Shown here: in pieces, positions 1 to 11,580 of the stretch
Numbering within the stretch: position 1 is the first letter of the stretch
Layout of the letters: each line of letters opens with the position of its first letter
From: Megamerina dolium
Lineage: Eukaryota; Arthropoda; Insecta; Diptera; Megamerinidae
NCBI GenBank assembly: GCA_963854835.1
Contig: OY978529.1
Coordinates: 35,398,055-35,462,054, forward strand
DNA length: 64,000 nt
Reading direction: 5' to 3'
Position numbers and translations under genes: made by a program
Notes under the pieces: generated by a model
What the model was told of the DNA's origin: nothing
The model's input: the letters and a program-made list of their open reading frames with translations, nothing else
The model's database searches: none

Positions 1-573
1 AACGACATCGGATTTTCAGTTATTTGGATTCATCGTTACAAAGTTCCTATAATGTGACCAAATTTTTTTGTAGGGATGTATAATGGACAAAATCAAAAGT
101 GCTGCTGAGAAGATAGATATGTTGGCTTCTACCTGAAATCAACTCACACATTTATTTAGATCTATTTAGCTTTATTTCGTTGTTTAGAACATTTCGAAAA
201 TAACTCATACATCAATTTAGAGCTTTTCGAATTCGTTATTAGGCGAACGAGTAGATAATTTATTTGACGAATACTTTATATCCGGTAGATTCGTAATTAG
301 AAAAACTCAAAAAGGTAATTTTTTGGAAGAAATTCAAATCAAGCAGCGAGAAAAACATTAACGCTGCAGCACTTAAAATTATTTTTCTTGCAAAATGGAC
401 AGATTTTTCAATCTGTATTCATAGAATTTCAAAAGTATTATTTTAGTGAAGCGAAATTTTTAGAAACTATTTTTTTTTTTTCTGAAATATATCAGACTCT
501 GTGGTCGCTTGTAATAGTTTAAAATTCAATTCCTATTACAAAGTGCAAATAAGAGCTATAAGGGCGAGATATA

Positions 574-822
574 ATGGGTTAATAGATTTCCAATATTTGT
601 TCTACGGAAAATTTTGGTATAAAATATCGAATACATAAGCATTCTCTGGTGTAAAAATGGGTTAATAGATTTCCAATATTTGTTCTACGGAAAATATTGG
701 TATAAAATGTGGAATACATAAGCATTCTCAGGTGTAAAAATGGGTTAATAGATTTCCAATATTTGTTCTACGGAAAATTTTGGTATAAAATGTGGAATAC
801 ATAAGTATTTTCAGGTATAAAA
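574..822 (+). repeat. 83-bp tandem repeat, three units
   Basis: Three head-to-tail units start at 574, 657 and 740, and the next unit start (atg at 823) is truncated, giving an exact 83-bp period. Unit core: gggttaatagatttccaata, then ttgttctacggaaaa. Copies differ by only a few substitutions, so the array is young or homogenised. Confidence 0.9.
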
Positions 823-1061
823 ATGATAAAGATATTATATATTTTAATAAGAATTTCATCTAATTTTTTATAAAAATTTTCGATTTTTTTTTTGTGAAAC
901 TTGAATTGAAAAAATTCTTCTTCAAAAATGCTTATACTGAATACATAAAAATTTAAAATTATTTTGAATAATGTTTGAATTTATAAATATTTCCATCACT
1001 GTACATATGTACATATGTGTGTGTGTATGGTGAGTGTGAATGAACATATTTATTTGCTTAC

Positions 1062-1557
1062 ATTTCATTTTTGCTGTTGTAATCAGCAGTACCATCAGCA
1101 GCATTATTGCAGCAATCTGTTGTCGTTAAATGAATAGAAGAAGATGAAGTTCGTTGTTGTTGTTGTTGTTGATGCTGCTTCTGTTGCTGTTTTCGGCGTT
1201 CTCTTATTTCAATTTCGGCATCTTGTTCTTGTTCATCTTCCGTTGATGGTGTTGCTGTTACTGCTGCTGTTGCTGTTGTTGTTGTGGTTGTTGTTGTTAC
1301 TGATACTGCTGTTGGTGGCACTGTTGTCATTGCTGTTGCTGTTGTGACAATTGATGTTGAATCCATAGTGTCACTACTGCCACTACCAATGCTACCACCA
1401 CTACCAACACCACTATCACTACTTCCTTTTAGTCCACCTCTGGCACCCCTACCACTTTCTTCCACTAAATTCGTCGTATTGCTCTCTATAACTTCTGTAC
1501 TTATTTGATTAGTTATAGTATTTGTTGTTGCAGTTATTTTGGTAGTCGTTATATTTG

Positions 1558-1588
<31 letters not shown>

Positions 1589-1696
1589 TGTTGTTGTTTT
1601 TGCTGTTGTTGATGGTGGAGTATCAATTTCAATTGCCTGCCGATAGCACGGGGAGGGAGAAGATGACGACGTTGCCGATACGGGTGATGTTGCCAT
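1062..1696 (-). CDS. Putative N-terminal coding exon of an unidentified gene, low complexity
   Basis: An open frame of 212 codons begins with a good fly start context (aaaATGGC) and the non-repetitive sequence MATSPVSATSSSSPSPCYRQ followed by AIEIDTPPSTT. It then passes into Asn, Thr, Gly, Glu/Arg and Gln runs, and near the end reads HLTTTDCCNNAADGTADYN. The final bases form a consensus donor (GAAAT|GTAAGC, exon end 1062), so the apparent stop at 1058-1060 would fall in an intron. The rest of the gene would lie left of the window. I do not recognise the protein. Against it: the mononucleotide-like triplet runs could make a spurious open frame. A non-coding 5' exon near 13.8 kb on the same strand could belong to it. 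Confidence 0.45.
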
Positions 1697-2380
1697 TTTA
1701 TTATGTATTTACATAATTTGTTGTCGTTGTTGTTGTTCTTGATATTCTATTTAGTTGATTTTTTCATGCATATTTTTGAAATTAAATTCTTTCAATTCTT
1801 TTTCTTACTGTTTTTCGGTATTTAGTATTCAGGCGTCAAATAGTACTAATAGTGGCGATGATTATGAAATAAATTTATGCCAGTACTATTGTATAGAGAA
1901 ATCGATAAATTTCGATTAATTCAATTAAATTGCATTAAATTACAAATATATAAGATTTTCATTATTATTAGTTAATATAATAGTAGTACTTGATCGCATT
2001 GAAACTTTAAATGAAGTAGCAGCTCAAAACATTCCATCCAATTCTTGTCCATTCAGTAGATAAACGTCAATACTGCATATGTAGGTATATAGATTAGGGT
2101 GTTTCACTATGTAGGGAAAAAAAATTGAACCCAAATTTTTGCAGAATTTGGTCGCCCTCTGAGTCTAAGTAGTTTTATAGACATATTTACAAAATTTTCT
2201 GAAGATTGTATAATAATTAGAGGTTGCACATTTTTTTTCGCTTTTATAAAAACTACGAAATTGACCAAATTTATGATATTTATTGGAAACACTGAACATC
2301 GAAAACTTAAAATAATAATAGTTCTAAATACTGTGATGAACAGGATATATGATTTTGTAAAACAGTTGCATATTAATTAA
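1697..2380. other. Non-coding AT-rich spacer
   Basis: No gene, RNA or repeat family recognised. Confidence 0.4.
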
Positions 2381-2384
2381 TTTC

Positions 2385-3151
2385 TTCTTTTGTTCGCTTG
2401 GTGATGGCTTTTCTGTGATGCTCGATTACCCTCAACAAGAATTGTTTCTGTTGTTCGTCTCTGACTGATTGGTTAAACTTTTTTTTATCAAAGCTATTCC
2501 TCTTTCTGCAATATCATTGTCCACTTTCAGAGTATTCACAATGCTTTTGAAAGAAACACTTTAGTACTCTGTTACATCATGGATCCCAAACAATTCAAAG
2601 AATGTTTTTTTTTTTTGGTAACAAAATTGCTAATATTTTTTCCTTCGAAGTTCAGACTTTTACCCTCTAATCGTTTCAATTTGTTTTTGTTAGCAGGTTT
2701 GGTTTTAAATCATAATTTCTTAAACTTCCTCAGTAATACGTTAATACAAATACGCCAATCCTACATTTGTCTCCGACAGATACCAAGGGTGTCTTTTGGC
2801 AATTGCGATAGCACTTTTTTTTTTAACATCTGCATCTGGATAATTGTTCAGAAGCTGTAGTAAATCCAGATCACTCTTTGGAGCCCATTGACTTACAATT
2901 ACCTCGTGCCAAAAGCTAACATAAATGGGACTGACAAAATCAGCTACCCTTTTCACTCCTTTCAATTCGCGTTGAGGCAAATTCGATTGTTTAGAAAAAA
3001 GGGTTATTTTAAGGGCATATATTGCTTTTGCCATCAACCTCCAGCAATCCTTCAACAGGAGTTTCTTCATCCAACATTGTCGTATATGCCTTCTTGTCAA
3101 ACGTAGCCCACCGATTTTGGAACTTTCAAAATATTTGGACATCAGGACCAC
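2385..3151 (-). pseudogene. Broken copy of an uncharacterised repetitive arthropod protein
   Basis: The minus strand encodes an open 136-codon piece with LPQRELKGVKRVADFVSPIY, FWHEVIVSQWAPKSDLDLLQ and AKRHPWYLSETNVGLAYLY. After several frame breaks, similar-looking coding resumes near 2385-2470 (RDEQQKQFLLRVIEHHRKAI). This pattern resembles a multicopy protein family of unknown function that I recall from arthropod genomes, where it is often linked to mobile DNA. No catalytic motif is visible. At least two frameshifts or stops separate the halves, so this copy is dead. Recognition is from memory of the family pattern, not from a search. Confidence 0.5.
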
Positions 3152-3479
3152 AGGATTTTAGATTAGAACACTTCTCAAACACCCCCTTCAATATTAATTC
3201 ATGGATATATATGATGACGGCAAGGCAACCACAATAACGTTCGTCCGAATTCCCTTTCAATTCTGGCACAAGCCCCTTGGATCAGGCTTATTTATGTAAT
3301 ATTTGAATAGAAACGGTCAAGCATAAGTACGTACACTTTAATATTAGGAAATTAATTAATTTGAGATAAAAGTGACCAATGTGTACAACCTCTAAATGTC
3401 GTCACATTTCATCTCTCTAGTGGCGTTTCCTTAACACTTGTGGAGTTGTCGGTAAATTTTCTAGTGTTTTTTCATATAT

Positions 3480-4262
3480 TTCATAGAGGCGACCCTATAA
3501 ACGGTGAAGATAGGGGTACAATTTTGGAGAAAATGTTGCCGAGTTAAATATAAAGTGGGTCAGTCATAAATTTCACCAGTCTAGGGGCAATTTCCGGGCA
3601 CCTATGGCGTTATTTGTTGATTTCTATGTGTTTCTGCGTTCATTATGTAGGAAAGCTTCCTTAAGCAGTGCAGTTAGGAAGTAAATATGTTTAGAGAAAA
3701 TATTGACGAAAAATTAATGAGTTTACCTCATACATTTTACTATTCTAAGGGCGATTTCTGGACAGTTATGGGGTTATTTATGGATTTTCAAGTGTTTTTG
3801 CTTTCATTTTGTAGAGAAAATTCCCTATGCAGTGAAGAAAGAGAGTGATACTCATACTTTGAAATAAAAACTAATGGAGGTCGGCCTTACATATGTAGTA
3901 CCAACCTTAACGGGTGCAGATAACGAGTAAGTACATACGTTGAGGAAAAATATGTCCGAGATAAAAGTAAATGGTCACATTTAACCGCCCTAGAAGCGAT
4001 TGATGGGCAGCTTTTGGATTAATTGTAGATTTTCTAGTGATTTTGTGTTCCTTTTGTAGGGGAGCCCACATAAGGGATGAAGACATAGAATAAGATGAAA
4101 TATTGCCGAGGAAAAATTAATGAGAGTCGGTCATACATTTAACTGCATTACGACAGCAATGATTTTATTTGCCGATTTTCATGCGATTTTTTCTTTTTAC
4201 TCCCCTATGGGGTCAAGATGGGTAGTAAGTATGTTCAAAGAAATGTTAGGGAGAAAAAATTT
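3480..4262 (+). repeat. Dispersed tandem family R160, cluster 1
   Basis: About five diverged units with spacing of roughly 156-165 bp (the tcata(c/a) anchor lies at 3564, 3728, about 3886, then 3975 after a truncation, and 4131). Each unit contains, in order, a gtaagtatgtt-like block, an attaatgggggtcggtcata-like block, a ctctaggggcgattc-like block and a ggggttatttgttgatttt-like block. The same consensus recurs in at least seven other places in this window. Confidence 0.75.
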
Positions 4263-4374
4263 ATTGAAAGATTGACTATAGTCTCTTATTGTTGAACAAT
4301 AATAAGAAATACATGCACCAAATGAGTTGCAATTTTAAAGAAAACATCCAAAAAATTTATCAATAAATACTGGA

Positions 4375-4860
4375 TCAATGTTGATGAGCTAGCCCGCAGG
4401 GATTCGTCTGTAAACAATGCTGGTGTGGGCATTCCCCTAGTCGAAGCTAAGGGATTATTTAAAAATACAATCTAAACAAAGTGCCGCGGCAATGGACAAG
4501 CATCACAAACTGCGCGATTTCAAAAGCCATCTGGCCAAACTACAATGAGAAGAGGACAGAAGAGGATTCTGAGTAGATCTAGGGCCGTCATATACAATCT
4601 TATAGCAGTATGCACAGGCCACTGGGTCATTGGTACACATGCAAAGAAAATTGGTATTCCGCACAACAACCATTGCAGAAGCTGTAACGACTTAGATGCT
4701 AAGGTGACGATGGAGCACTTCTTGTGTAAATGTCCGGCCTTAGCCAGAAACCGATTAACATCCTTAGGAAGCCCTTTCTTTGATAACCTAGGGCAGTTAT
4801 CTAAAATAGAGATCTCCCATATCCTACAATTTATAAACAGTTCCGGCTGGTTGTAACATA
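4375..4860 (+). pseudogene. LINE relic: RNase H end and Cys-rich tail
   Basis: Frame fragments read VDELARRDSS, the end of an RNase H domain, then an open 103-codon segment with VCTGHWVIGTHAKKIGIPHN, CRSCNDLDAKVTMEHFLC and HILQFINSSGWL. This CxxC...HxxxxC tail follows RNase H in Jockey/I-type non-LTR retrotransposons. The element is 5'-truncated and the RNase H part is frameshifted. Confidence 0.7.
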
Positions 4861-5226
4861 TCCTTTAACGCTCAGTAGGTCTTAGCGAGATTTATGGCTC
4901 AAAACGGGATTTTGTTTGCTACTTGAACTACAGTTGTAGTCAGTTATTTTTTTTTTGTCTTTTTCCATTTAATCCATTAGGCAGAAAATGGGAATTTTTG
5001 TTAATTGAAGACAACTGGAAGTTCAAGTTCATGCATATTTTATTAAATTTTATAAGGTCACTTTCTTTATCAGAAAATATAAAAATATTCACCGATATCT
5101 TTCGATGTTAGAATTTGATGACAAAAATTAATATTAAATTGATATAGAATTTTGTATGCGTATACATTTTAAGTGAATTATTCTTTATAATATAATATCT
5201 ACATGTACCGTATGTATGTACCGTAC
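4861..5226. other. Spacer, nothing recognised
   Basis: AT-rich sequence without coding or repeat signal. Confidence 0.4.
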
Positions 5227-5228
5227 TA

Positions 5229-6402
5229 CAGGGTGATTTTTTTGGAGCCTTTGGATTTAATTGAAAAAAAAAAAACATAAAATGTAGAGAAATGTATGAA
5301 ATCTTTATTTCAGTCGATAGAACGATCAATATAATTCAATGTTTAAAGATGATTTCATGTAAATGTTGACCACGGCTGCGCGGTTCATACGTTGGGTCCA
5401 ATTTTGTATACTCTCTCCAACATATCATATAAGTTCTTCAATATTGGCTTCCGCTATAGACATGACCCTTAACATAGCCCCACACAAAATAGTCTAAAGG
5501 CGTTAAATCGCACGATCTAGTCGGCCAATTGACCGGTCCCAAATGTGAAATAAACTGTTCACCGAACTCGCCTCTCAATTGGGCAATTGTTTCGCGTGCT
5601 GAATGGCATGTGGCACCGTCTGGTTGCAACCACATGTCAGCCAAGTCCAGCTCTTCCATTTTAGGCAAAAAAAAAAAAGTTTGTAATCATCGCACGTTAG
5701 CGCTCGCCATTCGCAGTAACATTTCTGCCTTTGTCGTCTTTGAAAAAGTACGTTCCAATGATGCCTCCGGCCCATAATCCACACCAAACAGTGCATTTTT
5801 CGGGATGCATTCGCAGTTCTTGCAATGCTTCCGGCTGCTCTTCACACTAAATACAGCAATTTTGATTGTTCACGTATCCATTCAATCAGAAGTGAGCTTC
5901 GTCGCTGAACACAATTTTCCGATAAAAGAATGAATTTTCATCCAACTTTGCCAACACCCATTAAACCAAAAGTTAGCAGTTGTGGTAGGTCGTGTTGCTT
6001 CAATTCTTGCACCAGCTGTATTTTCAAAAGGTTTTACACCCAAAACCTTTAGCAACATTTTTCTGGAGTACTGGAGTAACAGAGGCCCAATTGCTGCGAA
6101 CGGTGCCGAATCGATAATTCACGGTCATCAACAGCACTGGCGTATGCGTGTTGGTGGTTTAATGTCCAATAATGTAAATTTGGTGCGAAACTGACCATAT
6201 AATGGAAGAAGTGCACTTTCTTAACCGAACGTGAATTTTGATAATAACATTCAATAGTATGCAAGCGTTGTTCGTTTGTAAGTCGATTCATGGTTAAATT
6301 ATAGACCAAACTGAACATATTTGACAGTAACATGTTACACGAAAACATCTGAACTGTCAAAAACAGTGTTGCCAAAAAGAAAGTTGTTAAAAAATCACCC
6401 TG
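5229..6402 (-). mobile_element. rosa-like DD41D mariner-superfamily element with intact TIR ends
   Basis: The element is bounded by CAGGGTGATTTTTT (5229-5242) and its inverted complement (6389-6402), each flanked by TA (5227-5228, 6403-6404), the target duplication of Tc1/mariner elements. Length is 1174 bp. The transposase lies on the minus strand. The ends are intact but the gene inside is broken, so it could be mobilised only in trans. Confidence 0.88.
5327..6291 (-). pseudogene. DD41D transposase pseudogene
   Basis: The start MNRLTNEQRLHTIECYYQ (ATG at 6289-6291) is the helix-turn-helix N-terminus. The ELSIRHRSQQLGLCYSS block follows, then a frameshift and probable deletion. The catalytic core remains: first Asp in VFSDEAHF (about 5895), second in WLQPDGATCH, third in RSCDLTPLDYF. 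Counting residues between the second and third Asp gives 41. The end NWT..MN..AVV lies near 5370. At least two frameshifts and an in-frame stop make it inactive, although all three acidic residues survive in fragments. DD41D spacing is the known hallmark of rosa-type elements, first described in a tephritid. Confidence 0.85.
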
Positions 6403-6404
6403 TA

Positions 6405-7185
6405 TAGTTACACATTCACACAGCTTCAATATTTTCAAACTTTCAATATTTGAATTGAGTCAGGTTTTTTTTTCTGTTTTTAATTCTATTTTCAATGTTC
6501 ATTTCAATGACACTAAAGTGTCAATAAAGTGACAAAGGTTCACGCCATTTTATTCCTATCACATAGTATGTCACATAACTTTACTCTATATTTATCTCAC
6601 TCTTCTATCATTGATTTACATAATTACAGTAGGCAAGCATTGAATTTAATCAAGACTACCTACAATACTACCTACACGTATACAAGTATGCTATTCAACA
6701 CCAGAGACAATATTAGAATGAACGATTCTGATAAGTGCAAACAATAATATGTAGTATATAAACTATGTGCATAATAGAGTACATACTACATACATAAATA
6801 TGTAGGTAAACGTATGTACCTACATATCATACATACAATATATTAAAATTCACTGTAGCAAAGTTTGAAATTTAAATGAAAATGTACATACTTGCATATG
6901 TGTATGTGTGTACGTATGAGTGTAAATATGTGTATTTACATACATACTTATTTACGTACACTGTGATCAAATGAGTTTTTGTTTCATTCATTATATTACT
7001 CATACTCATGCATAACGTAGTTTTATTAAGTTTATTCTATTCATTTATTCTACAAGGTAGGCCAATAAAATTTGAAAGCATTTAACAATACACAAGAGCT
7101 CTTGAAATGAATGTTTATTAAGGTGATTCACATTTTTAAATGGCCTATCGCATCAGAAAAGCCATAAATTTAGGATTTGAAGCAT
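6405..7185. other. Spacer rich in TACATA/TATG microsatellite-like sequence
   Basis: Imperfect tacata/tatgtg repeats lie at about 6740-6960. No coding signal. Confidence 0.5.
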
Positions 7186-7189
7186 TTTC

Positions 7190-8130
7190 TCTCAAGGACG
7201 CATAAAGAAATTCCCATGAAAACATCAATTTTGTAGGGGAGCCCATCTAAAGAGTGATGGTAGGGGTTGAGTATGTTTGGAGAAAATGTTCAGTAGGTTA
7301 AATTAATCGTAGTCAGTCATATACTTTATCACTCTAGGGGCAATTCTCAGGCATCTATTGTTGATATCAGTCGATTTTTCGGTAATTTTGTATAGGAGTA
7401 TATTGAAGGGTTGGAGATAAGGGGTTATTATGTATGGAATAAATGCTGAAAACGACAAATTAATGGGGGTCGGTGATACATTTTATCACTCTAGGGATGA
7501 ATTCTGTTCAGTTATGGAGTTATTTGTCGATTTTCACATATTTTTTCGACTCCTTTGTATGATAATGCTCTTAAGGGGTAAAAAAAAGGGAGAGAGTTCG
7601 GAGGAGGACAAACTAATGGCGACTTCACTGCATTAGAGGAGATTCTTCTTCATTATTGCGGTTATTTGCTGATTTTTAGATGTTTTTTCGAGGTCAATTT
7701 GTATAGGGGTTAAGTACGTTTGGACTAAATGTTGAGGACAATTATTAGTGGGCGTCGATCTTACATTTCACTGCTCTAAAGGTGATTGTTGTTCACTTAT
7801 GCGTGCATTTGTTGATTTTTAGATTCTATTTTCGGTGTCAGTTATACATTTCACCACCCTAGGGTTGATTATTGGGGTTATTTGTGTTATTTGTACATTT
7901 TCGGAACACCTGAATTACCTAATAGCTTCACAGGAATTGCTACTAGAGGGGTAAATTGACCATACAATTTCATTTCAATTTTCATTTTCAATATTTCCTC
8001 TGCACATATTTTCCTTATTTTTTATCTTCACCTCTTTAGGGGTATCCCAATACAATATTAACGATATACACCCAAAAATCGACAATTGGTGCCCAGGAGT
8101 CGCCTCTATAGCAGTATAATGGATGACCGA
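7190..8130. repeat. R160 family cluster 2, with an orientation switch near 7.95 kb
   Basis: About four plus-oriented units (ttgtaggggagcccatctaa at 7231, tctaggggcaattctcaggc at 7334, and further copies to about 7880) are followed by part of a unit in reverse orientation at about 7990-8130 (cacctctttaggggtatccc, gtcgcctctatagcagtata). Units are 15-25% diverged by eye. Confidence 0.7.
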
Positions 8131-8489
8131 AGCCTATTAATTATTTCAGAAAAATTAATATTTATTAGTAATTAATTCGCAAAATTTTGTCGTTTCATTG
8201 AAGTGATCAATCATTGGCATATTTGGCAAGGGATTGACATGAATACTCTTCAATTTTTGCACAGAGCTTTTAAATATGGGTTTGTGCGAAAAGGAATACA
8301 TTCTTTTTCCGCCTAGATGGCTCTAGTGATAGTGATACGCAAAGTGCACAGCCTCACAAAAAAGTAGAATGTATGTAGGCGACGGATCTGAATAGTTAAC
8401 TTCTAAGGATGTTGGAATCCAAACCTGTGGTTGGATTACCGCCATCGCCCTCAGGTTTTTTTCTAACACCAAAAACATCGTTTTCGGGC

Positions 8490-8900
8490 TATTCTTGCAA
8501 GTTTTTTGAGGTTAGAAAGAAACCTGAGGCCGACGACGTATATTCGATTCGTACTCAGTGGCCCAAAATCCATAGAATATAACTGCTCTGGAGAGCTGCA
8601 GAGCTTCCACAAGAACAACGCCAGATCACAGAAGTTTTTAGTGATAAACCAGACACTTTGGGAGCTTGGTTGCGAAGTTTTAGTATATGAACCTTATAGT
8701 CCGGATCTAGCACTAAGAGATTACCATATTTTTTATCATTGGAAAAATCTCATGGCACTAAGAGAAAATTGTGAAAGGTAGTTGGTTGAGTTTTTGCAAA
8801 TAGGAACGAGGGTTTATAAAGTTTTCTTTGATATAAATCCAAATCGGATAATCCAAACTATGTTTAATAAAGTCTTGAAACAAATGTGGAGTTAAAGTAT
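8490..8900 (+). pseudogene. Mariner (DD34D) transposase C-terminal relic
   Basis: The frame reads NNARSQKFLVINQTLWELGC, then EVLVYEPYSPDLALRDYHIF and FYHWKNLMALRENCER, continuing after a stop with LVEFLQIGTRVYKVFFD. This matches the mariner second catalytic block (HQDNARPH) and third block (SPDLAPSDYHLF), with 34 residues between the acidic positions. The second catalytic Asp is changed to Asn. Stops and missing 5' parts show decay. Confidence 0.75.
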
Positions 8901-9004
8901 TTGTTTTTCCCGAAACTGGTACTTCTGTCAGTCGCATTGTTGAAATCTGAACATTTTCCTACGAGCATGAATTCGTAACTGTTCTGCTTTATGACAGAAT
9001 GTAT

Positions 9005-9232
9005 GGCTGACTTCCTAAATGTATGTTTACAATGTATCAATGCAGTTTGAATACCGTATTGATGCATTGTATAGTTACTTTTATAATACTTTGCATCTAC
9101 ATTTTGTTTTGGATGAGCAATTTCCTTTTCTCTGCGTATCGGTAACAAAGAGTGATGCATTTGGGAACAGGATACATTGTCAAAATTTTGCAATGTATTA
9201 CTGTAAAGCACCATGCGTTTAGGAAGTCACCC
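9005..9232. mobile_element. MITE-like element with 17-bp inverted ends
   Basis: ggctgacttcctaaatg (from 9006) and the inverted cgtttaggaagtcaccc (to 9232) match at 15 of 17 positions. The right end is followed by TA and the left is preceded by TA. The interior has its own palindrome (caatgtatcaatgca ... tgatgcattgta). No coding. Probably a non-autonomous Tc1/mariner derivative. Confidence 0.6.
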
Positions 9233-9234
9233 TA

Positions 9235-10280
9235 TTTTGTAATTTCAAATCACTTCGATGCTTTTTACTGACCCAAGATCAGAGTAGAAATAGAGTACAT
9301 TAAATTAGCGCACAATTTTGTCTTCATTAGCCACTTTGGCATAACCTGTATATGTATGTAAAGTATTTGCGCGTTGACAATATACGGAGCAGGGTTTCAA
9401 TTAAAAACTTGATTTCGGTATGCCTGTCATATTATTATTAAATCAACTGTAAGAAGAATTTGATTTGATGAAAATAGACTATAAATACTTTATAGAATAT
9501 AGTGTATAGAATTGCCGAAATACGAATACATACATTTATACTAAGCCTACACATTTGCTTTTAATCATCTTAAAATAAGCCAGAAATATTTCCAAGTATG
9601 ATAATTTAAGTAGATTGAAAAATGATTGAAAATGTAAAATGAAGCAAGTGCAATAACTATGTAAAATGTATAATAAAATATGTATATAAATTTTCTATTT
9701 AGCAATGGCCACTAAAATGGAATAATTGTCACCAAATGTAATGATGTTCTCTCGCATAATACATAACCTATAAACTTTAATGATATTGTATTTCATTCGC
9801 ATGGGGAATGAAACCGCGTGGGAAATTATCTAATTTGTTTTAGTATATTGAATTATTTTGTGGTGAACAATAGTTGAATGCAATACATTTTTGTTCGTTT
9901 CTGTGGTAAATTTATTTTGAATTTTATTGTGTCATTTATTCATGTATTTTGTTGTACAATGTTTAAAAATGCAATAATATATATTTTTATATTTTTTCTA
10001 AATGTCACTTACGCTGCTGCTGCTGCTCTAGTTTCATAACTAGAGGCTATGCGCCAAAAAAAAATTAACTGTAGTCAACAATTTTAATAAGAGGCGGTGA
10101 CCTATACGTCCGCAGATATTTATCTGGCAATTATTTTCTGTGATTTTTTATTTTTCGCTATTCGATTATTGGTTGAGGAGCATCCCAATTCGATTATCGC
10201 TTGAAAAACAAAAAATAAATAAGTTGAATGACTATAAAACTGCTTTAAGTCGTATTAGCCTCGATTAATGTTCCAAAATC
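9235..10280. other. AT-rich spacer
   Basis: No gene or repeat recognised. A short (TGC)n tract lies near 10013-10027. Confidence 0.4.
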
Positions 10281-10284
10281 ATGC

Positions 10285-11117
10285 TATGATTAACTGGCTC
10301 ATTTCCCTCACCGATAATGGAGCAGTGGCGGGTGTATTTGGACCAGGGAAGAGATACCCTGAACCCTATCTTTCAAGCAGAAGTGTACGTGATAGATAGA
10401 TGTGCGTACTTTAATCTCGAACGGAATTACTGGAACCCCGGAACCGCAGAATAGCAATACTGGCTGACAGCCAGGCAGCTATCAAAGCACTCAAATCTCA
10501 CCAAGTTACATCAAAACTAGTGATGGGGTGCAATGAAATGCTGAACATCCTAGGCCAACTGAAGCAGATGTGGGTTCTATGGGTTCTGGGGCATGTAGGG
10601 ATCAATGGAAATGAAATGGCAGGTTCGGACCCGAACCATTCTGTGGATTAGGATCGGGTAACATCTCCCGTATTATATGGGAAGAAGAGGATAGACAAAG
10701 AAGATTATACTGGGAAAACATAAAGGGTTTATCATACTTCAAACTAGCGCTAGGGATATATAACGAAGAATAACTTGACAATCATTACGGGATTATTCAC
10801 AGGGCATTGTAGGATGAACTATCACTTAACAAAACTGGGAATTTTCTCAGATGCTGTTTGCAGGTTCTGCAGGGAAGAAGACAAGACCGCACAACTTGTG
10901 ATAGGAATTTGTTCTGCCCTGATGGACAAGAGAAGGAAACATCTGGTGATTTCATTATACCCGAGGAAGAACTTAGACTCTGTAAAGTTGGACCAATACT
11001 ACAATTCATCAAGGGAATTGGGTTAAGAGACAAACTCTAGGTCCACGAAGGGGGCATAATAGATCTCATAGGTCGCAGTGCAACATCCCCCAACGATAAT
11101 AATAATAATAATAATAA
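10285..11117 (+). pseudogene. LINE relic: RNase H domain, Cys-rich tail and (AAT)n 3' end
   Basis: Segments read RIAILADSQAAIKALKSHQV, LWVLGHVGINGNEMAG and LTIITGLFTGHCRMNYHLTK, then VCRFCREEDKTAQ. These are the RNase H SDSQAA and PGHxGIxGNE blocks and the CxxC tail of a Jockey/I-type LINE, as in the copy at 4.4-4.9 kb. The PGH motif reads LGH and the frame is broken several times. The 3' end is followed by a (AAT/ATA)n tract at 11094-11117, typical of such elements. Confidence 0.78.
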
Positions 11118-11240
11118 CTGGCGCACTTTGAAATCCGATTTAAAGGGAATCAAGTTAACAGATAGCGAAATTTCAATATGGAAATACTCAGTGCAGAACC
11201 TTTGGTTCGAGGTTATTCTGCAATAATGTTTCACGTATAA

Positions 11241-11523
11241 TGTTATGCGTGTTAAATTTGGACCGTCTAAGTAGGTCGACTGTTCTGAACGGCAGAACCC
11301 TTGTGACAACACTTTAACTTAGTTTTGTCACAGAGCTCTTTTAAGAAGCATTTTTGGCAAATTGTTACTGCCGGAAAAATTTCAAATTCTTGCCGACAGG
11401 TGGGTACCGTTCGAAAGAAAAATCTTTTCAATATTGAATTCTGTTATGCTTCAGCCAAGGATTGAACCCACTACCTACAGATCAGAAGGCCAACGCACTA
11501 ACCACTGAGCTACGGCACCCACA
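11241..11523 (-). mobile_element. tRNA-derived SINE, 3'-truncated copy
   Basis: Read on the minus strand, the head at about 11523 gives a box A-like TAGCTCAGTGGTTAG and a box B-like GGTTCAATCC, then the family body (gaaagatttttctttcgaac, cggtacccacctgtcggcaa, gggttctgccgttcagaac). It lacks the last roughly 90 bp found in the 31.1 kb copy. It inserts next to a LINE 3' end. Confidence 0.85.
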
Positions 11524-11580
11524 TCTGGAGCAGTAACCTAGTATCATTTTCGTAAAAATTGCAAAAAAAGTGAATTTTAT

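Noticed and set aside
1144..1508. Leu/Val-rich open frames on the plus strand
   Set aside because: They are antisense shadows of the triplet-repeat exon on the minus strand.
11455..11523. tRNA gene-like sequence with box A and B (also at 24567, 31459, 41861)
   Set aside because: It recurs with the same long downstream body and target duplications and cannot form a clean acceptor stem, so it is a SINE head, not a tRNA gene.
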